Positions 14,917 to 23,601 of a stretch of DNA of 34,591 nucleotides are shown here, in pieces. A model generated the notes under the pieces. The model worked only from the letters and a program-made list of their open reading frames with translations, did not search any database and was not told the origin of the DNA. The stretch comes from an uncultured Treponema sp. (GTDB taxonomy: Bacteria > Spirochaetota > Spirochaetia > Treponematales > Treponemataceae): assembly GCA_946540605.1 (NCBI GenBank), contig CAMNIU010000145.1:1-34591 (forward strand), given 5' to 3'. Within the stretch, counting starts at the first letter, position 1. Each line of letters begins with the position of its first letter. A program made the position numbers and the translations under genes.

Positions 14917-15738
14917 TTACAACACGTATTTTTTTATAAACTCGCCTACCCCATCATGGTTGTTATCAAAATCTGTAACGTGGTTTGCAATCTTTTTGAT
15001 TTCTTCAAGTCCGTTGCACATCGCAACTCCATGCCCTGCCATGCGAATCAAACTTTCATCATTCATGCTATCGCCAAAGCCCATTACTTTGTCCATACCA
15101 AAGCCAAGTTCAGTTGCAAGCCAGCTTACAGCCTCACCCTTTCCGCAATTTGGTGGAAGAATTTCGAGGAAGTAAGGTTTACTTGTAAAGATTACGGCAC
15201 GTTCACCAAACTCAGCTCTTAACTCCTTTTGCAAATCTAAAAGTTCTGAAGGCTCACCAGGTACTAACATTTTTGTAAAACCAGTTTTTAGGAACTCATC
15301 ATAATCTTCAACTGCAGCGCCTTTAAGTCCGCACAAATCAACATCGAGTTTTGTCCATTTGGTTTCTTCACGGTAATAAATTGTATCAGGGGTATAAACT
15401 TCACTGCGAAGTCCACGGGCTTCTGCAATTTCATTTGTACGAATCAAAATATCAGCTTCAACTTTGCGGCAGAAAATCTGCTGACGTTTATGTAAATCAA
15501 AAATTGAACAACCGTTTATTGCGATCAAAAAGCGACCTGCTTCCATGCCTGCAATCTCTAGTCTCCTAACGAACGGTAGTATGGCATCTTCTGCACGGCC
15601 AGAACACAAAACAATATAAATTCCACGGCGCGCACATTCTCTCAAAGCATCAACAGTTCCGTCTGTAATCTGGCGTTCATCATTCAAAAGGGTATCATCC
15701 AGATCAAGGGCAATCAGTTTTATATCAAATTTACTCAT
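14917..15738 (-). CDS. Cof-type HAD-superfamily phosphatase
   Basis: This 273-residue cytosolic protein has HAD motif I LIALDLDDTLLND at residues 7-19 with both catalytic Asp. Motif II is VLCSGR near 40, motif III is a Lys in the GKGEAVSWL segment, and motif IV is GFGDSMNDESLIRMAG near 222. The large C2 cap between motifs II and III is typical of the Cof/IIB subfamily. Members dephosphorylate sugar phosphates, pyridoxal phosphate or flavin intermediates, and the substrate is not predictable here. TTGTTT-N17-TATACT lies only 8 nt before the ATG with no Shine-Dalgarno, suggesting a leaderless mRNA. Confidence 0.9.
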   Translation of the reverse strand: MSKFDIKLIALDLDDTLLNDERQITDGTVDALRECARRGIYIVLCSGRAEDAILPFVRRLEIAGMEAGRFLIAINGCSIFDLHKRQQIFCRKVEADILIRTNEIAEARGLRSEVYTPDTIYYREETKWTKLDVDLCGLKGAAVEDYDEFLKTGFTKMLVPGEPSELLDLQKELRAEFGERAVIFTSKPYFLEILPPNCGKGEAVSWLATELGFGMDKVMGFGDSMNDESLIRMAGHGVAMCNGLEEIKKIANHVTDFDNNHDGVGEFIKKYVL

Positions 15739-15746
15739 AAGGCCAA

Positions 15747-15775
15747 AGTATATAGAAGAATTCAGGGAAAAACAA
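15747..15775 (-). promoter_or_regulatory. promoter of the HAD phosphatase gene
   Basis: The minus strand has TTGTTT (15775-15770), a 17-bp spacer and TATACT (15752-15747). Eight bases separate the -10 box from the ATG, so the leader is predicted to be 1-2 nt. Confidence 0.55.
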
Positions 15776-15854
15776 TAAATACAAAAAAATTTTCCATATT
15801 TTAAATTCCATGTTAAAATATAAATTCACGATACTAAGGAGAGGTAACAGAAAT

Positions 15855-17945
15855 ATGACAACCCCTAATGAGCTCCATTTACGAGCTGTAATTAATGTTG
15901 ACAAAGATAAGTGCTGCAACTGCCATCGCTGCATTGCTGTATGTCCGGTTAAACTTTGTAATGACGGTTCCGGAGACTTTGTTACTCTTAATCCGGATTT
16001 ATGTATTGGTTGTGGTTCATGTATTGAGGCCTGCACACACGGAGCAAGAACTGGAATAGATGACACAAAACAATTCTTTGCAGAATTAAAGAAAGGCACT
16101 CCTATAGTTGCAATTGTTGCTCCAGCTGTTGCCGTTAACTTTAGAGGAAAAGACCTTGAACTAAACGGATGGCTTAAATCAATTGGTGTAAAAGCTGTAT
16201 TTGACGTTTCTTTTGGTGCCGAATTAACTACAAAATCCTATGTTGAACAACTGACTAAAGAAAATCCAAAACTGATGATTTCTCAACCTTGTCCTGCTCT
16301 TGTTTCTTATATTGAAACTTATCGGCCAAATCTCATTCAGTATCTTGCCAAAGGTGACAGTCCAATGGCTCACACTGTTCAGTATATCCGCAATTATCAT
16401 CCGGAATATGCAAAACACCTTATTGCCGTAATTTCACCTTGCTTTGCAAAACGTCGTGAATTTGACGAAACTGACCGTGGAGATTTTAATGTTACGATGA
16501 GATCTCTGGATGCATATTTCGCTGAGAATCATATTAATCTGTCAAAATATCCAAAGACAGAATACGACAATCCTATGGCAGAAAGAGGAACTCTGTATTC
16601 TATACCGGGTGGACTTATGCGTACCGCAGCGCGCTTTGTTCCTGAAATAACCTCTATGACCCGTAAGATTGAAGGACATCCTCAAATTTTTGAATATCTT
16701 GAAAAACTGGATGAATCCTTGCAAAAAGGCCAGGAACCTTTCTACAAACTCATAGACTGCTTAAACTGCGAAAAAGGCTGTAACTGTGGCGGTGGTACAA
16801 CTAATCAGGGAATGCCACTTGATGAACTTGAAAGTTATGTTGAAAAACGTTCAAAAGAACGCTGTGAAAAATGGAACACCCTTAGTGATTTCAAGCGCAA
16901 AAAAGCTCTGAAAAAACTCAATGCCACAATTAATGCATACTGGAAACCGGGAATATACGACCGTGCATATCTGGACCGAAGCAGTGTATACAATTCACTT
17001 ATAAAACAACCAAATACAGATGAACTTAATGAGATTCTTTCAGAAATGGGTAAACACAGTCCACAGGATATGTATGACTGTGGTGCATGTGGTTATAAAT
17101 CGTGCAAACAGATGGCGACAGCAATCTTCAATGGTAAAAATAAACCGCAGAACTGTCACCATTATGTTCTTAAAACTGCAAATGAAAACCATGCAGAAGA
17201 ATTGAACAAAAAAGCTCGTGAAATCACGCTTGAAAGCGTTGCCATGCTTGAACAGACTCGCGGAAATGTAACTTCTCTTACAAACGTTACAAACAGAATG
17301 ATTCAGAATGTTTCTGATTCTTCTTCATCTATTGAACAGATGCTTAAGAACATTTCTTCAATCAACAAGATTATTGACAATAACTTTGTTATTGTAAACG
17401 AACTCGAAGATGCCACAAGCATTGGCCGTACAAACCTTCAGGAAGTTACTGCGCTGGTTGGTGATATCGAAAAAGAATCTAAACAGCTGGTTGAAATGAG
17501 TAAGGTAATCGGACAGATTTCAAGTCAGACAAACTTACTTGCTATGAATGCCGCAATCGAAGCTGCACATGCAGGTGACTTTGGAGCCGGATTCAGTGTT
17601 GTTGCTGATGAAATCCGTAAGCTTGCAGAAGATTCTGGCCGTCAGGCAAAACAGATTGGAGAAGTTCTTAAGTCAATTAAGCAGATGGTTGATACAGCCT
17701 ACTCTAAAGCAGGAACAGTTCAGACAGAATTTGATTCTGTAGTTTCTCTTGCAGGTCAAGTAAAAGATCAGGAACTTCAGGTAAAGAATTCCATGTCCGA
17801 ACAAAACGAAGGAAACTCTATGCTTCTTTCCTGTATCTCTCAGATGCGGGATGGAACTCACGCTGTTGAAGATGCAGCCAAAAACCTGCAGCGAGACACC
17901 GAAGAAATTATGGGCCGAATCTCAAAGATTGGTCAGCAATACTAA
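15855..17945 (+). CDS. soluble chemoreceptor with [FeFe]-hydrogenase-like sensor module
   Basis: This 696-residue protein starts at the ATG preceded by AAGGAGAGG, 10 nt upstream; a longer frame from 15810 has no such site. Two [4Fe-4S] ferredoxin motifs are at C20-C30 and C50-C60. An [FeFe]-hydrogenase large-subunit domain spans about 80-315. The four H-cluster Cys appear kept: C146 (SQPCP), C196 (SPCFAK), and C305 and C309 (CEKGC). The Cys that precedes the first ligand in catalytic enzymes (TSCCP) and relays protons is Pro145 here. A further FeS motif follows (C409, C412, C417, C434). An MCP signalling hairpin spans about 470-690, with its tip near 550-595 ([19 protein letters not shown]). 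There is no membrane segment. It is probably a cytoplasmic H2 or redox sensor feeding CheA/CheW. Confidence 0.9.
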   Translation: MTTPNELHLRAVINVDKDKCCNCHRCIAVCPVKLCNDGSGDFVTLNPDLCIGCGSCIEACTHGARTGIDDTKQFFAELKKGTPIVAIVAPAVAVNFRGKDLELNGWLKSIGVKAVFDVSFGAELTTKSYVEQLTKENPKLMISQPCPALVSYIETYRPNLIQYLAKGDSPMAHTVQYIRNYHPEYAKHLIAVISPCFAKRREFDETDRGDFNVTMRSLDAYFAENHINLSKYPKTEYDNPMAERGTLYSIPGGLMRTAARFVPEITSMTRKIEGHPQIFEYLEKLDESLQKGQEPFYKLIDCLNCEKGCNCGGGTTNQGMPLDELESYVEKRSKERCEKWNTLSDFKRKKALKKLNATINAYWKPGIYDRAYLDRSSVYNSLIKQPNTDELNEILSEMGKHSPQDMYDCGACGYKSCKQMATAIFNGKNKPQNCHHYVLKTANENHAEELNKKAREITLESVAMLEQTRGNVTSLTNVTNRMIQNVSDSSSSIEQMLKNISSINKIIDNNFVIVNELEDATSIGRTNLQEVTALVGDIEKESKQLVEMSKVIGQISSQTNLLAMNAAIEAAHAGDFGAGFSVVADEIRKLAEDSGRQAKQIGEVLKSIKQMVDTAYSKAGTVQTEFDSVVSLAGQVKDQELQVKNSMSEQNEGNSMLLSCISQMRDGTHAVEDAAKNLQRDTEEIMGRISKIGQQY

Positions 17946-17950
17946 AGCAA

Positions 17951-17981
17951 AAATCCCGAGTGTATCTCGGGATTTTTTTTT
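17951..17981 (+). terminator. intrinsic terminator of the hydrogenase-MCP gene
   Basis: AATCCCGAG pairs with CTCGGGATT around a 5-nt loop and is followed by nine T. It begins 5 nt after the stop codon. The convergent VanY gene ends within it, so it may also serve the minus strand weakly through a five-A run. Confidence 0.9.
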
Positions 17982-18822
17982 ACTCTGCCTTTTCCCAGGC
18001 ATTAATAAACTCTATCATAAACTGCTGAACATCAGAAAACCACTTTTTCTGGAATTGACAGGCTTCTACACCAATGTAACGAAAGTGCCAGCATTCCCAG
18101 CGATACCCAGTTACATCTTCATATCCTTTTGGAAAACTTAATGACCAGCCGTATTTTGCAGCGTTCGCATAAACCCATTTTCCGCCAGGAGTCTGATCAA
18201 AAGCATCATCTACCGGTGCAAAATCCAGTGCCATACCAAGCTGATGCTGGCTTGTTCCAGGTCTTGCACTTTCACGCTCTGCTTCTTCAAGTCCGTCTAC
18301 CCTCACCCAGTAATCAAAAAGATTTTTCTGATAGTCATACGAACGATAGGTTGAACTAACAGTAAGTGTTACACCATCAGCTTTTGCAGCCGCTGCCAGA
18401 ACTTTTAAAGCTTCAAAGGCTTCCGGACGAAGGCTCAGATTATTTTTATTGATTGCAAATAAATTATTTTTTTCAAGATGAATAAGACCTTTTGGTTCAT
18501 AATCAGCACTTACTTTGTGAGTTTTATCAATGAGATAAAATGGACTTAAATCTTCGGAAGAAAAATTACTGCGGGTTGCTAGAACGTTTTTCAAATCCTC
18601 CAGAAATTCTTCAGGATCACCATTTGGAATTGCTTCCTTACATCGCGGACTCATTGAAAGAAGAACGCGATTCAGTTTTTCTATTTCTGGATTAACAACC
18701 GGCTGCACCTTAGCTTCTGGTGTTTTATCTGCAGTCACGTTTTTTGATTTAGCACATGCACTAAAGTTTACTAAAACTAACACAGCAAGAATAATAAAAG
18801 ATTTACCAAAATTACGTTTCAT
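17980..18822 (-). CDS. VanY/M15-type D-alanyl-D-alanine carboxypeptidase lipoprotein
   Basis: About 280 residues run from the chosen ATG, which has GGAG 6 nt upstream; an ATG 12 nt earlier lies inside that Shine-Dalgarno context. The N-terminus is a lipoprotein-like signal (ILAVLVLVNFSAC) with a relaxed lipobox, as is common in spirochaetes. The M15B zinc-peptidase motifs are complete: VSSTYRSYDYQ, then TSQHQLGMALDF (His and Asp ligands), then YRWECWHFRYIG (catalytic Glu and third His ligand). It would trim the terminal D-Ala from peptidoglycan stem peptides at the cell envelope. It is the last gene of the operon, and its start sits next to the EAL gene's stop. Confidence 0.9.
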   Translation of the reverse strand: MKRNFGKSFIILAVLVLVNFSACAKSKNVTADKTPEAKVQPVVNPEIEKLNRVLLSMSPRCKEAIPNGDPEEFLEDLKNVLATRSNFSSEDLSPFYLIDKTHKVSADYEPKGLIHLEKNNLFAINKNNLSLRPEAFEALKVLAAAAKADGVTLTVSSTYRSYDYQKNLFDYWVRVDGLEEAERESARPGTSQHQLGMALDFAPVDDAFDQTPGGKWVYANAAKYGWSLSFPKGYEDVTGYRWECWHFRYIGVEACQFQKKWFSDVQQFMIEFINAWEKAE

Positions 18823-18824
18823 AA

Positions 18825-20831
18825 TTAACTCCATGCTTTTTGTTCAAACTCTGCAACCGGAAGCGGCTTTGAAAAATAGAAACCCTGAATCAAATCGCAA
18901 TCCTGCTTTGCAAGAAAGTCAACCTGTTCACGAGTTTCAATTCCTTCTGCTACAATTTCCATTCCAAGTTTCTTGGCAAGCGAAATTGTTTCACCAACAA
19001 TCAGGTTCGAACGTTTTATATCATCTACACTACGGAAGAATTCTGCATCAAGCTTAATGATATCCAACGGCAGTTCCTTCAAGGAATTAAGCGAAGAATA
19101 ACCAGCACCAAAATCATCCATAGAAACTTTAAAACCAAAATCTTTTAACTTACGAACGGTAGTTAGCAAAACTGACTTATCATCGAAGAAGGCACTTTCT
19201 GTCAGTTCAAGTTCGATATATTTATGAGGAACCTTAAACTTATCAACAATCGAACATATATGTTCTGCAAGGTTATCCTCAGCAAAATGTGCACGCGAAA
19301 CATTTACAGATATCGGAACCAGTTCTTTTCCTTGCTCAGCCCAGGCTGCCTGCAAATGAGCGACACTCTCCAGCATATAATCATCAAGCTGCAAAATAAA
19401 TCCATTCTTTTCAAAGAGAGGAATAAACTTTCCCGGAGAGATAAATCCCAATACAGGATGAATCCAGCGCACAAGAGCTTCTGCAGCCGAAAGTTTTTCT
19501 TCCTTTGTTGAATATTTTGGCTGCAGAAAAACCTGAAACTCATGATTTTCCAGAGCCTTTTCCATATCATCTTCTATACGTCGTTCCCATACCTGCTCTT
19601 CCTTCATTGAATCATCAAACCAGACAATTTCATCCTGCATTTTTAAGGTCTTAGGAACTGAGATTCCGGCACAGGTAAGAACAAGAGAAACATCTTCTGC
19701 TTTTCTTCGTACAGGACATATTCCTGCAGAAAAAGTAAGATGCTGCCCACCCTGACGTTCACGCAAAATATTCATTATATTTCTTACCCGAATATTCAGG
19801 GTATCTTCATTCTGATAATTCAAAAGAAGTGCGAAATCAGATTTTTCAACATGTGCCACAAGTTCTTTTTTTCCAAGCAGCTGCACCATATTACAATTTA
19901 ATTCTTCAAGAAGATTTTCACCCTGCTTAATTCCGTATGCAGTACAATAATTACGGTATTTTTCTAAACGAAGCTGCACTACAGCATAATTATTTTTTGA
20001 ACGTGAAATTTCTTTATTCGCTTTCTGAATAAAATAGTCCTTGTTATATCCACCTGTGACCGTATCAGTTGTAACAAGTTTATTTACCCGCATACGCTCA
20101 TGCACAAGGTTTATTACCTTTGAGATTTCATAAATTCCGGAGAAAACAAAAACAACTACAAGGAAGATTAATACAGTCAAAAGAAGATTCATCTGAAAAG
20201 TATTAATTCTATAAACATTTTTAAAACAGAGGTTTATTCCCGGAATATCAGTGCGATAAATTGAAATTGTATGCAGTTGCAGACTTTCTTTATTAGACCA
20301 TTCAATATATTTTCTGTCAGTCAGAAGACGTTTTACATCGAGCGAACGATACATATTCCTTGGGTTAAACAAAATCCCTCGCAGTTCCATTCCAACCTGA
20401 TGTCCAAAAAATTCAGAATCCAACACCTTATAAGAATTGTCTATAAAGTGTATCATTCCAATTGATTCAAACTGTCGTTTAGCTTCTTCATCAAAATAAA
20501 ATTCTAAAGATGGAAAATAAGAAACAAAATTATTTTTATCATCTATAACAATTTCGTTTATATCGCTGAAGGAATCTGCAAAAGCGGAAATCCTGCTTTC
20601 TATTTGTTCTCTGCTTTCCCGGCTCCAGTTTTTATTTACTGATTCAATTACTGTATTACAATCTTTGGACATATTAAGTACAAGCGTATTAATGATTCCA
20701 AAGATTGAAAGAACGCAGATGAATATTGTAAGTATAAAAATCACAAGCTCAGTTATAATCATTTCAAGCACAGCAGGCCAAATAGGAAGCTTCTGCAGGC
20801 GCTTTATTCTACGTTCCTTTTTCTTACTCAT
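18825..20831 (-). CDS. membrane EAL c-di-GMP phosphodiesterase with degenerate GGDEF
   Basis: This 668-residue protein has TM1 at about 22-50, an extracytoplasmic sensor region of about 160 residues, and TM2 at about 214-236. A GGDEF-fold domain (255-400) has its active-site loop reduced to VEKSDF (328-333), so it cannot make c-di-GMP. The C-terminal EAL domain (415-660) keeps the catalytic set: EAL 451-453, N510 in SVNVS, ELTES at 541-545, DDFG 572-575, K593 and AEGIET around 628-633. It should hydrolyse c-di-GMP in response to a periplasmic signal. The GGDEF relic may act as a GTP sensor. Its ATG overlaps the aminopeptidase stop as ATGA. Confidence 0.92.
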   Translation of the reverse strand: MSKKKERRIKRLQKLPIWPAVLEMIITELVIFILTIFICVLSIFGIINTLVLNMSKDCNTVIESVNKNWSRESREQIESRISAFADSFSDINEIVIDDKNNFVSYFPSLEFYFDEEAKRQFESIGMIHFIDNSYKVLDSEFFGHQVGMELRGILFNPRNMYRSLDVKRLLTDRKYIEWSNKESLQLHTISIYRTDIPGINLCFKNVYRINTFQMNLLLTVLIFLVVVFVFSGIYEISKVINLVHERMRVNKLVTTDTVTGGYNKDYFIQKANKEISRSKNNYAVVQLRLEKYRNYCTAYGIKQGENLLEELNCNMVQLLGKKELVAHVEKSDFALLLNYQNEDTLNIRVRNIMNILRERQGGQHLTFSAGICPVRRKAEDVSLVLTCAGISVPKTLKMQDEIVWFDDSMKEEQVWERRIEDDMEKALENHEFQVFLQPKYSTKEEKLSAAEALVRWIHPVLGFISPGKFIPLFEKNGFILQLDDYMLESVAHLQAAWAEQGKELVPISVNVSRAHFAEDNLAEHICSIVDKFKVPHKYIELELTESAFFDDKSVLLTTVRKLKDFGFKVSMDDFGAGYSSLNSLKELPLDIIKLDAEFFRSVDDIKRSNLIVGETISLAKKLGMEIVAEGIETREQVDFLAKQDCDLIQGFYFSKPLPVAEFEQKAWS

Positions 20832-21988
20832 AACAAGGCCCCATCCTGTAAGATTGTTCGTGTAGTACCATCTCCGTAAGTAAGCACAATTGTTGGTTCC
20901 CTAACTACTCCATCAAGATGAATCAATGAAGGTGCATCATTATCATAATTTTCACCGATTGCAAAATGACAGGTATGGAAGGCCTTTTCATCTTCAAGCA
21001 TATTACCTGTAATTGTTGCTGCAGGATTCAAACCGATTCCAAGTTCACCGATATTACGTGCATTCTTTTTATAAATTGCAGCCTGTCCCTGAGGAAGCTT
21101 ACCCTCCTTTTCAAGAACAAATGGTCTAAGCTCTGCTTCCATAATTGTTTTTAAGAGACGACGAGCTTCAGCTCCGCCAGTAATGTCAGTAACATAACCC
21201 TTTTCCACCTTACAGGTAATTGGAGTTTCTATAATTGAATCTCCATCAGAAAATGTCATTGAACCGTCATAAACAATTACACCTTCGCAACCATCACACT
21301 GCTGTTCCAAAATAGAACCATCAGCTGATTTTAACTGGCTTCCTCCAACCACTGGACTTATAAAAACTTCTCCTGCAGGAATATTTCCACCAGTTCCAGG
21401 TTTTGAAAAATCTCCATCATCAGAAAGAAGATTACGACCATTAACTGGAACTATGAGATTTGTACCACCAGGTGCAGTTACATGAACACTTACAGCATTC
21501 TTAAAAAGTTCTCCAAGTTTTACACAACGCTCCTGGAGTTCTTTGTAATCTATAGCAGCAGTGCGGTTCATCATATCTGGAGTAATTCCAGGAGTCCAGG
21601 CACCTCGCATTGTTTTTTTACCATCCATAAGATAATCAAATATATGTGTATATTTTTGACCATCTTCTGTTACATAAGGATTCGCAGTTGCTTTAGGATC
21701 CTTTCCGAGTTTTATATTTGAAATAGAAAAACAAACCTCCGGTTCTGCAGCAATTGCAGCCAATACTTCAGGATTTGCATTATCAAAACTGGTTTTATCT
21801 GGCTGATAAATAAGTGTTGTTACAGCACCACTCTCACAACTTGCTGAATATATATCCTGTGCAATTTCTGCAGTTGCAGGATTAGCAATGATAAGAACCC
21901 GTTCATTCTTTTTTACCTTTACCACATCCTGTACTACTACCTGTGCAGGAGTTCTATTTTTATCTTTTCTGGATAATTTAAATTCCAT
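20828..21988 (-). CDS. M29-like metallo-aminopeptidase
   Basis: This 386-residue cytosolic protein resembles the thermophilic aminopeptidase family M29 (AmpS/PepS). Candidate metal ligands occur in the family order: E207 in PAGEVF, E315 in GELGIGLNP, H338 and H341 in FHTCHFAIG, and H357 and D359 in IHLDG. The N-terminal Rossmann-like half (VLIIANPATAEIAQDIY) is also typical. It would release N-terminal amino acids from small peptides. A related fold is used by NicX-type dioxygenases, so peptide activity is likely but not certain. It starts 3 nt after rsmG, with AGGAAG at the end of that gene serving as Shine-Dalgarno. Confidence 0.82.
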   Translation of the reverse strand: MEFKLSRKDKNRTPAQVVVQDVVKVKKNERVLIIANPATAEIAQDIYSASCESGAVTTLIYQPDKTSFDNANPEVLAAIAAEPEVCFSISNIKLGKDPKATANPYVTEDGQKYTHIFDYLMDGKKTMRGAWTPGITPDMMNRTAAIDYKELQERCVKLGELFKNAVSVHVTAPGGTNLIVPVNGRNLLSDDGDFSKPGTGGNIPAGEVFISPVVGGSQLKSADGSILEQQCDGCEGVIVYDGSMTFSDGDSIIETPITCKVEKGYVTDITGGAEARRLLKTIMEAELRPFVLEKEGKLPQGQAAIYKKNARNIGELGIGLNPAATITGNMLEDEKAFHTCHFAIGENYDNDAPSLIHLDGVVREPTIVLTYGDGTTRTILQDGALL

Positions 21989-21991
21989 AAT

Positions 21992-22693
21992 TTACTTCCT
22001 TATAACAACAAGATTTCGTTCCGAATACTCAAGCCCCGGAACTTTAAGAGGCTGAACATCATAAGCTGGAACTAATGATGAAATTGCAGCCATCTCTTCT
22101 TTTATATTCTCCTGCTTTGCTTTGTAAGCACAAAGGTATCCTTTATCTTTAACAATTCTCAGCAGAGTTTTTGTCATTTTTTTATCAAGAGGACGGAATG
22201 CACGGAATGTTATGAGATCATAGACTTTTTCCGGAACCCGTTCTGCCTCGCTATTTACTACAGTTATGTTTTTTAAGCCAAGTATTGCAGCACAGTTTTC
22301 GAGGAAGGAACAGCGCTTTTCCATGCGCTCAACAAGTTCAAAACGTATATTTTCAAGTTTCTTATTGTCCTTTGCGCATACAAAAAAAGCAGCCGCAAGA
22401 GGAATACCTGGAAGACCGCCACCGCTACCAATATCGGCAATTACAACCTTTTGTGCAACTTCCGAACGTTCGTTAGTTATAACTTCGCATAAATTTTCAA
22501 TTTCTACAAAAGCAGCAAGCGAATCGAGAATATGCCTTACAACCAGTTCATCTCTGTCGCTCGTATTTGTCAGGTTATATGCAGAATTAAAAAGAATAAT
22601 TTCTTTGATATAAACTTCCATTTTTTCTGCAAGTTCAGCGCAGTATGCTTCTGGAATTCCACACTCTGCGAGCCCCTTTATCATATCTACCAT
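21992..22693 (-). CDS. rsmG: 16S rRNA (guanine527-N7)-methyltransferase RsmG
   Basis: The 233-residue protein matches RsmG (GidB) along its length. Near residue 28 the helical N-terminus has the LAEKMEVYIKEIILFNSAYNLT segment, followed by HILDSLA. SAM motif I is IADIGSGGGLPGIPLA near 82. Next come RFELVERMEKRCSFLE and LITFRAFRPLDK, and the C-terminal strand carries ERNLVVIRK. It methylates N7 of G527 in the 530 loop of 16S rRNA, and loss gives low-level streptomycin resistance in other bacteria. Although often next to parAB near oriC, here it lies about 9 kb from them inside a different operon. Confidence 0.94.
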   Translation of the reverse strand: MVDMIKGLAECGIPEAYCAELAEKMEVYIKEIILFNSAYNLTNTSDRDELVVRHILDSLAAFVEIENLCEVITNERSEVAQKVVIADIGSGGGLPGIPLAAAFFVCAKDNKKLENIRFELVERMEKRCSFLENCAAILGLKNITVVNSEAERVPEKVYDLITFRAFRPLDKKMTKTLLRIVKDKGYLCAYKAKQENIKEEMAAISSLVPAYDVQPLKVPGLEYSERNLVVIRK

Positions 22694-22707
22694 AACTTCA
22701 TTTACCC

Positions 22708-23601
22708 TTATTTGCTGTCTATATCCAGAAGAAGATCTGCATTTACAGAATCTCCTGAATAATGAATTACAACAAGATTACCTGTTTTTTCCGCTGTAAG
22801 ATTTTTTACTCCGGAAAGTTTATATACATAGGAGTTTTCATTTTTGTGGTCCTGCACCAGCGATGGCTGCACGCGATATGTTAAAGTAGAACCATTGGAT
22901 CCAATCGTCTTAAAAAGCATATAAAAAGTTTCAGTACGAACCTGCTGATTTACAAAATATCTTCTGTCACCGGTAAGTAAAAAACTTCCATCCGGTTCTG
23001 TATCGCTGAAGAAAACTTTTGTGAGAGAATCAGCAATATTATAACCATTGATTTTGAAACGAAGAATAGAAGGCTCACGCTTCTTAAAATTTTCAGAATC
23101 GGCTTTTACAGCATTTAATTCATTTTTCTCTTTTGCACTTGCATTCTGCTGTTGTTTTTTCAAATCATTAAGCCCATTCAAAACCTGCTGCAAAAGAACG
23201 TTTGTCGAAGAAGTTGTATTATAATTCGACATATTTGACGTTGTATCTAGAGAAGACAGATTACTGAAAAGTCCCGAATCATAAAGTGATGAAATGTCAT
23301 ATGCCGTCAGAATATTTCCTTTTGTCAGATTTGAAGCAAGTACACTTTCCGGGGTAATTGATTCTGTGAGTATAGTTTCTGTCTTTTCTTTCCCCGGCTC
23401 TGTAGTTGCTGTCTTGTTATTTTTATTATTCAGTCTTGTTGGAAAACTCGGTGTATAAAAATCTCCGCCGACAGTTGGCATAGACGGCATTTCCGGCATG
23501 TCAGGCATATCAAGAGACTGTGCAAAAACAAAAGCATTAAAGCTGCTCCACATCAAAACAATTGATGCAAGAACAGTCTTTTTTGATTTACATATTTGCA
23601 A
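22708..23601 (-). CDS. secreted protein with repeated Met-Pro motif, unknown family
   Basis: About 297 residues run from a TTG at 23601, chosen because GGAGG lies 6 nt upstream and because it begins a good signal peptide (QICKSKKTVLASIVLMWSSF, then NAFVFAQ). An upstream TTG at 23676 would overlap the previous gene by 89 nt. The mature N-terminus has MPDMPEMPSMP, repeated xMP units, and then a long Ser/Thr/Asn-rich linker. A coiled-coil stretch near 155-180 and a C-terminal beta-rich domain (about 180-297; FKINGYNIADSLTKVFF, YFVNQQVRTETFYMLF) follow. No known family is recognised. It overlaps the SprT-like gene end by 14 nt and so is translationally coupled. Confidence 0.72.
   Translation of the reverse strand: MQICKSKKTVLASIVLMWSSFNAFVFAQSLDMPDMPEMPSMPTVGGDFYTPSFPTRLNNKNNKTATTEPGKEKTETILTESITPESVLASNLTKGNILTAYDISSLYDSGLFSNLSSLDTTSNMSNYNTTSSTNVLLQQVLNGLNDLKKQQQNASAKEKNELNAVKADSENFKKREPSILRFKINGYNIADSLTKVFFSDTEPDGSFLLTGDRRYFVNQQVRTETFYMLFKTIGSNGSTLTYRVQPSLVQDHKNENSYVYKLSGVKNLTAEKTGNLVVIHYSGDSVNADLLLDIDSK

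Noticed and set aside
15855-16800. A catalytic [FeFe]-hydrogenase
   Set aside because: The Cys before the first cubane ligand is Pro, motifs L1-L3 are all divergent, and the domain is joined to an MCP signalling region, so a sensor is the better reading.
18825-20831. A bifunctional diguanylate cyclase/phosphodiesterase
   Set aside because: The GGDEF loop is replaced by VEKSDF, without the Gly-Gly and acidic residues needed for synthesis. Only the EAL half looks active.
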